Part shown: positions 17,368 through 25,960 of the stretch, in pieces
Numbering within the stretch: position 1 is the stretch's first letter
How the letters are laid out: each line of letters begins with the position of its first letter
Assembly: GCA_007745835.1 (NCBI GenBank)
Contig: CP036424.1
Span: forward strand, 1,263,001-1,327,000
Origin: Planctomycetes bacterium MalM25
Lineage (GTDB): Bacteria; Planctomycetota; Planctomycetia; Pirellulales; Lacipirellulaceae
Direction of reading: 5' to 3'
Length of the DNA: 64,000 nt
Notes under the pieces: generated by a model
Databases searched by the model: none
Told to the model about the DNA's origin: nothing
What the model saw: only the letters and a program-made list of their open reading frames with translations
Program-made: the position numbers and the translations under genes

Positions 17368-18195
17368 TCACATCGCGACGTCGGTCGGCTCGTCGGTCCG
17401 AGAGGTGACCGCGCCGTTCGATTCGCTCGCGGGCGGGGCGATGCCGGCCTGCTCCGCTTCTTCGCGGGCGGCCTCTTCGGCGTCGTGCTCGGCGATGTCT
17501 TCCAGGGCGGCGGCGACCTTCGAGGTCTGCTTCTTGTGCAGGAAGTAGATGCCCGCGGCCATGATGCCGATGACGACCACCGCCGTGGCGATCCCCTCGG
17601 CGTTGCGGACGACCTTGATGATCGGCTCGCCGAAGTGGTAGGCGAGCCAGAAGACGATGCTCACCACGGTGGTGGCGCTGATCAGGTCCCACAGGAGGAA
17701 GCGGAAGTAGGGGACCTTCGCCGCCCCCGCGGCGTAGTAGACCGGCCCGCGCACGCCGACCAGGAACCGGGTGAGCAGCAGCACCTTGAAGCCGTGCTTG
17801 CGCACCGCGTGCTCGAACTTCTCTTCCTTATCGGCGTCGATGAAGCGTGAGACCGAGGGGTGCTTCGTCAGCCACCCGTGCCCGAGCCGGCGGCCGATCG
17901 TGTACATGATCGAGTCGCCCAGCAAGGCGCCGAGCAGGCAGCTGCCGAAGGCGATCCGCCAGTCGAGCGCCTCTTGCTGGCTGAGGATCCCCGCGAAGAC
18001 CAGCGGGACCTCTTCGGGAATCGGGATGCCGCAGCCGCACAGAGCCAAGAAGGCGATGATGCCCAGGTAGCCGATGTGGTGGTCGATCAGGAATTGCAGC
18101 ACGTCGGTCGCCGTCGTTTCGGGCCAGGTCGGGAGGGGACCCGTTCCGCCTGGGTCGTGAGGGATCGGACCTGGCCGCGGAAGGGAATCGCCCAT
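17368..18195 (-). CDS. DedA-family membrane protein
   Basis: The 275-residue inner-membrane protein has a first TM near 40-60 with the family GCGIPIPEEVPLVFAG region, the re-entrant segment GALLGDSIMYTIGRRLG, and the family signature RFLVGVRGPVYYAAGAA with its two essential Arg. Two further TMs follow, then an acidic cytoplasmic tail (EDIAEHDAEEAAREEAEQAG). DedA proteins act as lipid scramblases or carrier-lipid transporters and support envelope homeostasis. I start it at the ATG at 18195; the frame reaches back to 18228 with a poorer N-terminus. apbE lies upstream on the same strand, with 66 bp between. Confidence 0.92.
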   Translation of the reverse strand: MGDSLPRPGPIPHDPGGTGPLPTWPETTATDVLQFLIDHHIGYLGIIAFLALCGCGIPIPEEVPLVFAGILSQQEALDWRIAFGSCLLGALLGDSIMYTIGRRLGHGWLTKHPSVSRFIDADKEEKFEHAVRKHGFKVLLLTRFLVGVRGPVYYAAGAAKVPYFRFLLWDLISATTVVSIVFWLAYHFGEPIIKVVRNAEGIATAVVVIGIMAAGIYFLHKKQTSKVAAALEDIAEHDAEEAAREEAEQAGIAPPASESNGAVTSRTDEPTDVAM

Positions 18196-18261
18196 TGTAG
18201 CGGCCCGAACGCCCGGCCTGTACCGCACTCTTTGTGGGCTCCGCCACGATTGTCGGTTCGG

Positions 18262-19374
18262 TCACCCCCGATTGCGGGGTCGCCAGGCCGCCTCCGGCAG
18301 ATTGAAGGCGTGCACCGTGGCGTCTCGCGCCCCGTCTTCCGCGGTCGCGTCGGGGGTGATCAGCAGGGCCCGCAGCTCGGGGCGGCGCTCGCACAGCTCG
18401 CGCGTCCCCGCGACGCCCAGCACGTAGGCCGCCGTCGACAGGGCGTCCGCCTCCGCCGCGGTCGGCGCGATCACGCTCGCCGTGTAGAGCCCCTCGGCGG
18501 GCCTGCCGGTGCGGGGGTCGATCACGTGGCCGTAGCGGCGCCCCTCGTGCTCGAAGAACTGGGTCCCCGAGCCGCTGGTGCTGAGGGCCTCGTTCCTCAA
18601 AGTCAGCTCGGCGAGGCGGCGCTCGGGGTGGAGCGGGTCGCGCAGGCCGGCGAGCCAGCCCCCCCCCTTGAGGAGTTGGTTGTCGCCCCGCGCGAGCAGC
18701 GTGCTCCGCCCGCCGTGCAGGAACGCGTCGTCGACGCCGTGCTCGGCGAGCGTCTCCGCGGCGCGGTCGAGGGCGTACCCCTTGCCGATGCTGTTGACGT
18801 TCAAGTCGAGGCCGTCGTGATCGAACCGGACGGTCCGCTCGGCGGCGTCGAGCTGCACCCCGCCCCAGCCGACGCGGCGGAGCGCCTCGTCGCGTTCGTG
18901 CTCGGAGGGGACCTCTCCCTGACGGCGGTGGAAACCCCACACGCGCGACAGCGGGCCGCTCGTCGGGTCGAAAGCGCCCCGGGTGTCGGTGTGCAGGCGG
19001 CCGCACCGTTCGAGCAGCTCGAAGAGCCGTGGCTCGACCGGCACGGCCTCGTGGGCCGCTCGGCGGTTGAGGTCGATCAGCTCGCTCTGGTCGCGGTAGA
19101 CGGTGAGCTGGTCCTCGATCCGCTCGACCGTGTCGAGTGCGGCCATACCCGCCTCGGTGTCGTTCTGGTCGGGCGAGACGACCAGCCGCAGCTCGAACTC
19201 GCAAGCCATCGCCCGGCGGGTGAGGGTGACGATCCGCTCGCCGCGGCGCTCGACCTCCGGATCGGGCAGGGCGGGGAGGCGCGAATCGATCAGCTCCTCG
19301 ACCACATCGGCCGCGGCGGCGAGGGCGGATTTGCCGCGGAGGAAGTCCCGGCGGTTGTGCTGCGAGTCGGCCAT
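18262..19374 (-). CDS. apbE: FAD:protein FMN transferase (ApbE family)
   Basis: This 370-residue enzyme begins with a short twin-arginine-like motif (HNRRDFLRGK), suggesting export or membrane anchoring. ApbE core features follow: RRAMACEFELRLV near residue 53, the FDPTSGPLSRVWGF segment near 140, and DLNVNSIGKGYALDRAAE near 190, a variant of the usual DLGGIAKGYAVD that binds Mg and FAD. The late ALSTAAYVLG is the typical Asp-Ala-less helix. Family members attach FMN covalently to Thr of target flavoproteins such as NqrB, NqrC or RnfG. No such target is nearby. It is divergent from the phosphohexomutase with 71 bp between. Confidence 0.9.
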   Translation of the reverse strand: MADSQHNRRDFLRGKSALAAAADVVEELIDSRLPALPDPEVERRGERIVTLTRRAMACEFELRLVVSPDQNDTEAGMAALDTVERIEDQLTVYRDQSELIDLNRRAAHEAVPVEPRLFELLERCGRLHTDTRGAFDPTSGPLSRVWGFHRRQGEVPSEHERDEALRRVGWGGVQLDAAERTVRFDHDGLDLNVNSIGKGYALDRAAETLAEHGVDDAFLHGGRSTLLARGDNQLLKGGGWLAGLRDPLHPERRLAELTLRNEALSTSGSGTQFFEHEGRRYGHVIDPRTGRPAEGLYTASVIAPTAAEADALSTAAYVLGVAGTRELCERRPELRALLITPDATAEDGARDATVHAFNLPEAAWRPRNRG

Positions 19375-19445
19375 CGTCTTACTATAGACGCCCCGGCCCC
19401 TCGGGGCGTGACCCGCACCACCGCGAAACTCCCCCCGGAGTCAGC

Positions 19446-20789
19446 ATGAAGCAACCGATCATCAGCGTTTCCGGCTTGCGGGGCGTGATTGGCGAGACCC
19501 TCACGCCCGAGATCACCGCCCGCTACGTCGGCGCCTTCGCGAGCGCCCTGCCGGAGGGGCGGGTGCTGATCACGCGCGACGGCCGGGCGACCGGGCCGAT
19601 GATCGCCGACGTGGTCCGCGCGGCGATCTCCGCGGCGGGACGCACGCCGCTCGACGCGGGCGTCGCCGCGACGCCGACCGCCGGCGTGCTCGTTCGCCAG
19701 CACGGCTGCGTCGGCGGGGTGCAGATCTCCGCGAGCCACAACCCGGCCGAATACAACGGCCTCAAGCTCTTCGGCGACGACGGGCGGATCATCCCCGGCC
19801 CGCGCGGCGAGGAGGTCAAGCGGCGTTACTTGGAGGGCGAGATCGACTGGGCCCCGCACGGCGGCGTCGCCCTCGCCGAGCGGCTCGACGACTCGACCAG
19901 CGAGCACTTGCGCCTCGTTATGGCGATCGTTGATGTCGAAGCGATCCGCGCGAAGCGGTTCAAGGTGATGCTCGAATCGAACCACGGCTCGGGCGCCGTG
20001 CTGGGGCGTCGGGTGCTCGAGGAGCTCGGCTGCGAGGTGACCGTCATCGGCGAGGAACCGACCGGCCACTTCATCCACCCGCCCGAACCGACCGAAGCGA
20101 ACCTCGCCGAGTCCGCGGCGCAGGCCGCGCCCGGCGGTTACGACGCCGTCTTCTGCCAGGACCCCGACGCCGACCGGCTGGCGATCATCGACGGCGCGGG
20201 GCGTTACCTGGGCGAGGAGCTGACGCTCGCGCTGTGCATTGATCATCAGTTGCGCCAGTCGCCCGGGCCGATCGTCTCCAACTGCTCGTCGAGTCGCGTC
20301 ACGCAGGACCTGGCGGAGCAGTACGGCGTGCCGTTCCACCGCTCGGCGGTGGGCGAGGCGAACGTCGTCGACGCGATGCTCGCCTCGGGCGCGGTGCTCG
20401 GCGGCGAGGGCGCCGGCGGGGTGATCCACCCGGGCGTGGTCCTGGTGCGCGACAGCTACGTCGGCATGGCGATGGTGCTCGACGCGATGGCGTCGCGCAG
20501 CGAGTCGCTCGCCGCGTTGGCCGACGAGTTGCCGCAGTACGCGATCCACAAGACGAAGGTCACCCTCGCACCCGAGCGCCTCGCGGAGACGCTCGACCGC
20601 CTCGAAAGCCACTTCGCCACCGCGACGATCAACCGCATGGACGGCCTGCGGCTCGACTGGGCGGACGAGCGGAAGTGGCTGTTGGTCCGCGCGAGCAACA
20701 CCGAGCCGATCGTCCGCCTCATCGCCGAGTCGCCCGTGGCGGCCGACGCGGTGGCGGTCTGTGAGGAAGCGGCCCGGGTGATCGGTTGA
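19446..20789 (+). CDS. glmM: Phosphoglucosamine mutase / phosphohexomutase
   Basis: All four alpha-D-phosphohexomutase motifs are present in 447 residues: catalytic-Ser loop GVQISASHNPAEYNGLK near 95, metal loop CQDPDADRLAI near 240, sugar loop GGEGAGGVIHP near 320, and phosphate loop RASNTEPIVRLI near 420. The opening SVSGLRGVIG matches the GlmM/ManB group. The enzyme likely interconverts glucosamine-6-phosphate and glucosamine-1-phosphate for UDP-GlcNAc synthesis; phosphomannomutase or phosphoglucomutase activity cannot be excluded. A secreted glycosidase gene follows directly. Confidence 0.88.
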   Translation: MKQPIISVSGLRGVIGETLTPEITARYVGAFASALPEGRVLITRDGRATGPMIADVVRAAISAAGRTPLDAGVAATPTAGVLVRQHGCVGGVQISASHNPAEYNGLKLFGDDGRIIPGPRGEEVKRRYLEGEIDWAPHGGVALAERLDDSTSEHLRLVMAIVDVEAIRAKRFKVMLESNHGSGAVLGRRVLEELGCEVTVIGEEPTGHFIHPPEPTEANLAESAAQAAPGGYDAVFCQDPDADRLAIIDGAGRYLGEELTLALCIDHQLRQSPGPIVSNCSSSRVTQDLAEQYGVPFHRSAVGEANVVDAMLASGAVLGGEGAGGVIHPGVVLVRDSYVGMAMVLDAMASRSESLAALADELPQYAIHKTKVTLAPERLAETLDRLESHFATATINRMDGLRLDWADERKWLLVRASNTEPIVRLIAESPVAADAVAVCEEAARVIG

Positions 20790-20809
20790 AGCTTCTCGGA
20801 GAGCATCTG

Positions 20810-21676
20810 ATGAACGTGATGAAGTTGGCCGTCCTGGTTGTCGCTACGGCCGTGAGCCTTCCGGCTGCGGCTGAGAACGCTTTCGATTGGCCCGAGCAAG
20901 TCGATTGGTCTCCTGTCTATGTTGGGATCGAAGAGGCGGCGGTCACGCTCACGCGGCCCCGGCCGCTGCGCGTTCACGCGATGCGTGTCGATCTATCGGC
21001 CGACGGGGTGCGGGTCGTTACTGACGACGACAACGGCGACCGCCCCGAAGAGACCGACGGGCTGAAGACCAGCACCTTCCTCACGCGCAAGGGATGCCAA
21101 GTCGCCATCAACGGCGCGCCGTTCTGGCCCGGGCAGAAGGAAGAAGACCAGCCGCAGAACGTGGTCGGTCTGGTCGTTCACGAGGGCGAGCTCGTCTCGC
21201 CGCTCGACGCGGACAAGCCGCGTGCGGCGCTCGTCTTCCGGGGCGGGGCCGCTGCGGTGGAGCGGGCGCCGATCGAGCTGGCCGGCATTAAAACCGCGGT
21301 CGGCGGATTCGGCGTGGTGCTCGAAGAGGGCCAGATCGTCCGGCCTCGCACCGAGACTGACAGCCTGATCGACAACCGGCACCCGCGGACGGGCGTCGGC
21401 GTTGCGAACGGCGGTAGGACGCTCATCCTGGTCGTCGTCGATGGCCGCCAGGAGGGGGACAGCGAGGGAGTCAGCCTTCCCGAACTGGGCGAGGCCCTCC
21501 GGCGATTGGGCGCGCAAGAGGGGCTCAATCTCGACGGCGGCGGCACCTCGGCGATGGCGGCGGACTCGGGTCACGGGGCGTTCAGGCTGGTTAATCGGCC
21601 GATCGACGGCGGGCAGCCCGGCCAAGAGCGGGTCTCCGCCAGCCACCTGGGTGTCTACGCAAAGCCCCTGCCTTAG
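20810..21676 (+). CDS. Exported phosphodiester glycosidase family protein (NAGPA-like)
   Basis: A signal peptide opens the 288-residue product at the ATG at 20810 (MNVMKLAVLVVATAVSLPAA), which has a GGAG upstream. A TTG at 20786 overlapping the previous stop is a weaker start. The family signature is strong at the end: NLDGGGTSAMA near 250, with RTGVGVANGGRTLILVVVDGR before it and AINGAPFW near 105. The domain (DUF2233) is shared with the mammalian uncovering enzyme that removes GlcNAc from phosphodiesters; bacterial members act on exopolysaccharides or teichoic-type polymers. It is likely cotranscribed with the mutase. Confidence 0.88.
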   Translation: MNVMKLAVLVVATAVSLPAAAENAFDWPEQVDWSPVYVGIEEAAVTLTRPRPLRVHAMRVDLSADGVRVVTDDDNGDRPEETDGLKTSTFLTRKGCQVAINGAPFWPGQKEEDQPQNVVGLVVHEGELVSPLDADKPRAALVFRGGAAAVERAPIELAGIKTAVGGFGVVLEEGQIVRPRTETDSLIDNRHPRTGVGVANGGRTLILVVVDGRQEGDSEGVSLPELGEALRRLGAQEGLNLDGGGTSAMAADSGHGAFRLVNRPIDGGQPGQERVSASHLGVYAKPLP

Positions 21677-21851
21677 CAGCGCTGCCAGGTTGACCTATCG
21701 CTGACAGATTCGCGCCCCGAGCGCAAAGTCAGGCTTCTGCCGAGCTTGCGGATCTTGGCAATGGCGACGGCGGGGGATAGTTTCGAGGGCTTGTTGTCAC
21801 CTTCCGGACCCGCTTCACGCCCGGCGTCCCAACCGCCGGCACGCGCCCCCC

Positions 21852-24287
21852 ATGCTCGCAGAGCGGCTCGCCTCGCTGATCAACCGCCGTTGGCACTGGC
21901 TGCTGATCGGTTGGATCGCGCTCGCGGTTGGACTGAAGCTGATCGCGCCGGGCTGGGACGAGATCGCCAAAGACGGCGACCTCGAGTACCTCCCCGCCGA
22001 GGTCGCGAGTCTCCGGGGTGAGCGGCTGCTGCAGGAGGCTTTCCCTAATGAGAAGGCGCACAGCCAGATCAGCGTGGTCCTTTCGCGGGGCGGCGAGCCG
22101 CTCGAGCCGGACGATCGTCGTTTCGGTCTGAAGGTCGCCGAGTCGATCCGCGCCGACGCCGACCTGCCACTCGTTGACGTGTGGGATGAGACCACGCAGG
22201 TCGTCGGCGACATGCTGCTGGCCGAGGAGGGGAAGGCGACGATGGTCGTCGCCCGGCTCACCAGCGGGCTGATGGACGTTGGCAACGTCGATCTGCTGAG
22301 GCGGATGAAGGCGCTCCTGGCGGACCTGAAGGCCGAGCGGCCCGAGGGGCTGCGCGTCGACCTGACCGGCTCGGCGATGATCGGTGGCGACATGCGCTCG
22401 TCGATCGCCGAGAGCCTCGCCAGCACCGAAGCGACGACCGTCCTGCTGGTGCTCGGCTGCCTGATCGTGATCTACCGCGCGCCGGTGCTGGTGTTGATCC
22501 CGCTGGCGACGATCGCCCTGTCGATGTCCGTGGCGACCGACGCGGTGGCGTTGCTCGCCCAGCACCTGGGCGCCGGCGCCTATGAGTGGTCGAGCTACAA
22601 GATCTTCACAACGACCAAGATCTTCGTGATCGTCATCCTGTTCGGCGCGGGGACCGACTACTGCCTCTTCCTGATCGCCCGGTACAAGGAAGAGCTGGCG
22701 GGCGGCGTCGATCGGACCGTGGCGGCGGGCAAGGCGCTCGCCAACGTGGGCGACGCGCTGGCCGGCAGCGCCCTGACGACGATCCTCGGCCTCGCGATGA
22801 TGGCCTTCGCCCAGTTCGGCAAGTTCGTCAGCAGCGGGCCGACCGTGGCGGTCTGCCTGTTTATCGCTTTGCTCGCCTGCGTGTCGTTCGCACCGGCGTT
22901 GCTCCGGGCGCTGGGGCCGTTGGTCTTCTGGCCGTTCGGCAAGCAGCTGGTCGAAGGGGAATCGACCGAGCAGCCGGCGGACCTCCGAGTTTGGGGCTGG
23001 GTCGCCGACACGGTGATGAGACGCCCGGCGACGATCTTGTTTCTCTCGGCGTGGCTCGCGGCGCCCTTGGTCTGGATCGGCGCCAACGTCGGCGTGACGC
23101 ACGACTTCATGGCCGACCTCGCGCCCGACCGGGTCAGCGTCGAGGGCGCCGAGGCGGTTCGCCGGCACTACCACCAGGGGACGATCGCCCCGATGAAGGT
23201 CGTCGCCAGGTTGTCCGACGAGGTCTTCGAGGGGGACGACGCGGCCGACCCGCTCGACCTGAAGACCCCCGACGGGCGGTTCGCCATCGCGCCGCTGCAC
23301 TCGATGCTGTTCGACCTCGATTCGGTCGCCGACGTGCGGAGCCTTTACCTGCCGACCGGTGGCGACCCGCGCAACCGCAAGTTCCTGGGCGCCGGGGCGA
23401 TCCGCGAGGCGGCCGCCGCCGGGGCGCCGATCACCGCGGAGACGTTCGTCTCGCACACGGCGCCGCACGACGGCCGCGTCACCCAGCTCGCCGTCCTGCT
23501 CAACGACAACCCGTTCAGCAAGACCGCCCGCGATCGCATCCCCGCCCTGCAAGCCGCCCTGCAAGACTTCTCAGAAGTCGCCACGATCGAGGACCGACCC
23601 AACCCGTGGCGGGGGGCCGCGTTCGAGGTGGTCGGCGTCACGCCCGGCATGCGCGACCTGGAGGTGGTGACCAACAGCGACCGAACCCGCATCCAGGTGC
23701 TGACGGTGAGCGCCGTCTTCTTGGTGCTGCTCGCCCTGCTGCGGCGGCCGCTCGCTTGCGCGTACCTGATCGTGACCGTGCTGGTCAGCTACTGGGTCAC
23801 GCTCGGCGCGACCGACCTGTTCTTCGACTGGCTCTACGGGGAGACCTACCGCGGGCTCGACTGGAAGGTGCCGGTCTTCCTGTTCGTGATCCTCATCGCG
23901 GTCGGCCAGGACTACAACATCTACCTCGTCACCCGGGTCTTCGAGGAGCAACGCACCCTGGGGCTCCGCAAGGGGCTCCGCCGCGCGATCGTGCAGACGG
24001 GCGGCATCATCACCAGCTGTGGCGTGATCATGGCGGGCACCTTCATCTCGATGGCGACCGGCACGCTCCGCGGCATGGTCGAGCTGGGTTTCGCGCTGGC
24101 GCTCGGCGTGCTGCTGGACACGTTCTTCGTGCGGACGGTGGTCGTGCCGTGCTACTTCGCCCTGATCGCCCGCCGAGAGGCGGACGACGATCCGGCGCAA
24201 ACGACGGACGAGAGCCCCTCGGCGAGCGACGGGAAATCCCCGCCGCCGGCGCCGAAATCGCGGGCGTCGGCGGCCGTAGCGAGTTGA
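21852..24287 (+). CDS. MMPL/RND-family transporter
   Basis: Residues 1-811 form two similar halves, each with one TM, a large periplasmic domain and a five-TM bundle. The MMPL signature GAGTDYCLFLIARYKEEL lies at about 265, and its counterpart VGQDYNIYLVTRVFEEQ at about 685. The buried Asp-Tyr pairs are the proton-relay positions in this superfamily. MMPL proteins export lipids, hopanoids or siderophores, or drugs, using the proton gradient. No membrane-fusion or outer-membrane partner is adjacent; the TolC-like gene is 20 kb away. The C-terminus is short, polar and probably cytoplasmic. Confidence 0.93.
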   Translation: MLAERLASLINRRWHWLLIGWIALAVGLKLIAPGWDEIAKDGDLEYLPAEVASLRGERLLQEAFPNEKAHSQISVVLSRGGEPLEPDDRRFGLKVAESIRADADLPLVDVWDETTQVVGDMLLAEEGKATMVVARLTSGLMDVGNVDLLRRMKALLADLKAERPEGLRVDLTGSAMIGGDMRSSIAESLASTEATTVLLVLGCLIVIYRAPVLVLIPLATIALSMSVATDAVALLAQHLGAGAYEWSSYKIFTTTKIFVIVILFGAGTDYCLFLIARYKEELAGGVDRTVAAGKALANVGDALAGSALTTILGLAMMAFAQFGKFVSSGPTVAVCLFIALLACVSFAPALLRALGPLVFWPFGKQLVEGESTEQPADLRVWGWVADTVMRRPATILFLSAWLAAPLVWIGANVGVTHDFMADLAPDRVSVEGAEAVRRHYHQGTIAPMKVVARLSDEVFEGDDAADPLDLKTPDGRFAIAPLHSMLFDLDSVADVRSLYLPTGGDPRNRKFLGAGAIREAAAAGAPITAETFVSHTAPHDGRVTQLAVLLNDNPFSKTARDRIPALQAALQDFSEVATIEDRPNPWRGAAFEVVGVTPGMRDLEVVTNSDRTRIQVLTVSAVFLVLLALLRRPLACAYLIVTVLVSYWVTLGATDLFFDWLYGETYRGLDWKVPVFLFVILIAVGQDYNIYLVTRVFEEQRTLGLRKGLRRAIVQTGGIITSCGVIMAGTFISMATGTLRGMVELGFALALGVLLDTFFVRTVVVPCYFALIARREADDDPAQTTDESPSASDGKSPPPAPKSRASAAVAS

Positions 24288-24299
24288 GCCCTCTCGGGC

Positions 24300-25766
24300 T
24301 TACTTGCTCAGCACCGGCGTCGGCGCGATCGAGTCGTCCGCGATGCCATCGACCCCTTCCTTGAAGAAGTGGATCCGGTCGAGCCGGTACCCGCCCGAGC
24401 GGCCCACGATGAAGAAGTAGTGATCGCCCGCGGCGAGGTCGTAGACCGGCTTGGAGAAGTGCCCCTCTTGGTGGGCCACGGTGCCGTAGTTGTCGTGGGT
24501 CGTTTGGAAGCCGAAGCCCTCGCCGCTCTCGAACTGCTCCTTGCTGATCGCGTGGTAGGTCTTGCGGATGTTGCCAAAGGGGGCCGGGTCGATCCCCATG
24601 AGGGTCCAGGCGTCGTTCCACTTATCGCGTTCGGGCGCGCCGCGGTGCGAGTGCTTGAGCGCCATGCGGTACTTGCCGGGTGTGGTGATGCGCAGCTTGT
24701 AGGTCAGGACGCCACGCGCCAGCGAGTGGATGGCGTTGATGTTCTCGGGCAGGTAGCGGAGGTACCCGTCGCCCGAGTAGCCCGGCTCGGACTTTTCAAT
24801 GACCCACTTGCCGGTCAGGGGGACGCTCTCGGCTTCGATGACAATCTTGCCATCGACCTCCTGGAAAACGCTCTCGGTCTCGGGGAGGTTTACCACCGGC
24901 TCGTAGCCGGCGGGCGCGGAGGGTGCTTCGGTGTCGTCGGCGACTGAGAAGGGCTCCTCGCCGAAGTGGGTTTGCAGCTCTTCGATGGTGGTCATGTTGT
25001 CCCCGCCGCTCGCGCCGATCAGCCAGGTGACCATGGCCGTGTCGGAGACGTCGGGGAGACCGGCTTCCATCCGGCCGTGGACCCACTTCAGGTTGGGGTC
25101 GGGGTGGTCGCGGAGCCAGCTCCAGGGGGCGTAGTCGGGCGTGGTTCTCAGGTAGCGGTTCTGGTCGGGGATGCGGAGGATCTCGATCCCCGGGTTGAGC
25201 GCCAGCACGTCGTCGAGGTTGCGGTGCCAGAGCCGCGGCTTGAAGTACTCGTTGTAGCCGCTGTGAGAGACCAGCGTGACGTGCGCTCGCGCCGCGTCGT
25301 CGGCGTCGACCATCGCCTGGTAGATGAGCTCCATCGGGCCGGCGACGACGAGGTAGAGCGGGTTGTCGGCATTCGACTTGTTGATCTCGGCCGCCAGGTT
25401 GGCGATCGCGTCCGCGGGGCGGTTCGACGCGTCGAAGAACTTGTTGCGATCGAATCCCCAGCGGGTCTGGCCCCCCAGGGCGCCGACCCACATCCTGTTC
25501 TTGGCCACGGGGATCTTCTTGTACTCGAGCCAGTTGTTGAAGTCGTAGTGGACCAAGTCGCCTTGCAGGCCCGCCTTGGCGAGCACGGCGAGGGTCATCG
25601 GCGTGGCGCCGATGTCGTCGCGGTCCGCGTCGGGGTTGCCGTCGGCGCTGACGGCGATGCGATCGCCACGGCGCCAGGGGGATTTGTCCGCGGCGTCAAC
25701 GGAGGCTCCCAAGCCAACCTGCGTCAGGAGGCTTAAGGTTAAGAACCGGATCGAGTGATTATTCAT
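24300..25766 (-). CDS. Exported protein: nucleoside-hydrolase-like domain plus CBM-like domain
   Basis: The ATG at 25766 gives a signal peptide (ILE/LEU-rich, ending in ASVDAA) and 488 residues; a longer frame to 25829 is not needed. Residues about 30-300 begin with VSADGNPDADRDDIGATP, an Asp-rich loop reminiscent of the metal-binding start of nucleoside hydrolases, and continue with a Rossmann-like pattern. Residues about 335-485 resemble a beta-sandwich carbohydrate-binding module: IVIEAESVPLTGKWVIE, GYSGDGYLRYL and the closing YRLDRIHFF. It may act on a glycosylated substrate outside the cytoplasm. The catalytic assignment is tentative; the two-domain layout and export are clearer. Confidence 0.75.
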   Translation of the reverse strand: MNNHSIRFLTLSLLTQVGLGASVDAADKSPWRRGDRIAVSADGNPDADRDDIGATPMTLAVLAKAGLQGDLVHYDFNNWLEYKKIPVAKNRMWVGALGGQTRWGFDRNKFFDASNRPADAIANLAAEINKSNADNPLYLVVAGPMELIYQAMVDADDAARAHVTLVSHSGYNEYFKPRLWHRNLDDVLALNPGIEILRIPDQNRYLRTTPDYAPWSWLRDHPDPNLKWVHGRMEAGLPDVSDTAMVTWLIGASGGDNMTTIEELQTHFGEEPFSVADDTEAPSAPAGYEPVVNLPETESVFQEVDGKIVIEAESVPLTGKWVIEKSEPGYSGDGYLRYLPENINAIHSLARGVLTYKLRITTPGKYRMALKHSHRGAPERDKWNDAWTLMGIDPAPFGNIRKTYHAISKEQFESGEGFGFQTTHDNYGTVAHQEGHFSKPVYDLAAGDHYFFIVGRSGGYRLDRIHFFKEGVDGIADDSIAPTPVLSK

Positions 25767-25960
25767 GAGATGCGAATAAGGGTTCTGTGTTCTCGAACGA
25801 ACCGATCGGTTGCGGGCTGCTGAGCGCACCCGGGCCCGATGAGTCCCGCTAGTTCATGTCCTGAACGGGTGGTGAAAAGCCCCGAAACCCGCAGGGTTTT
25901 GCTTCGAATTCGCGGGAGAGCCGGCGGCGCCGTTCGTGCAAACGCAAGAACGTATTTTAC

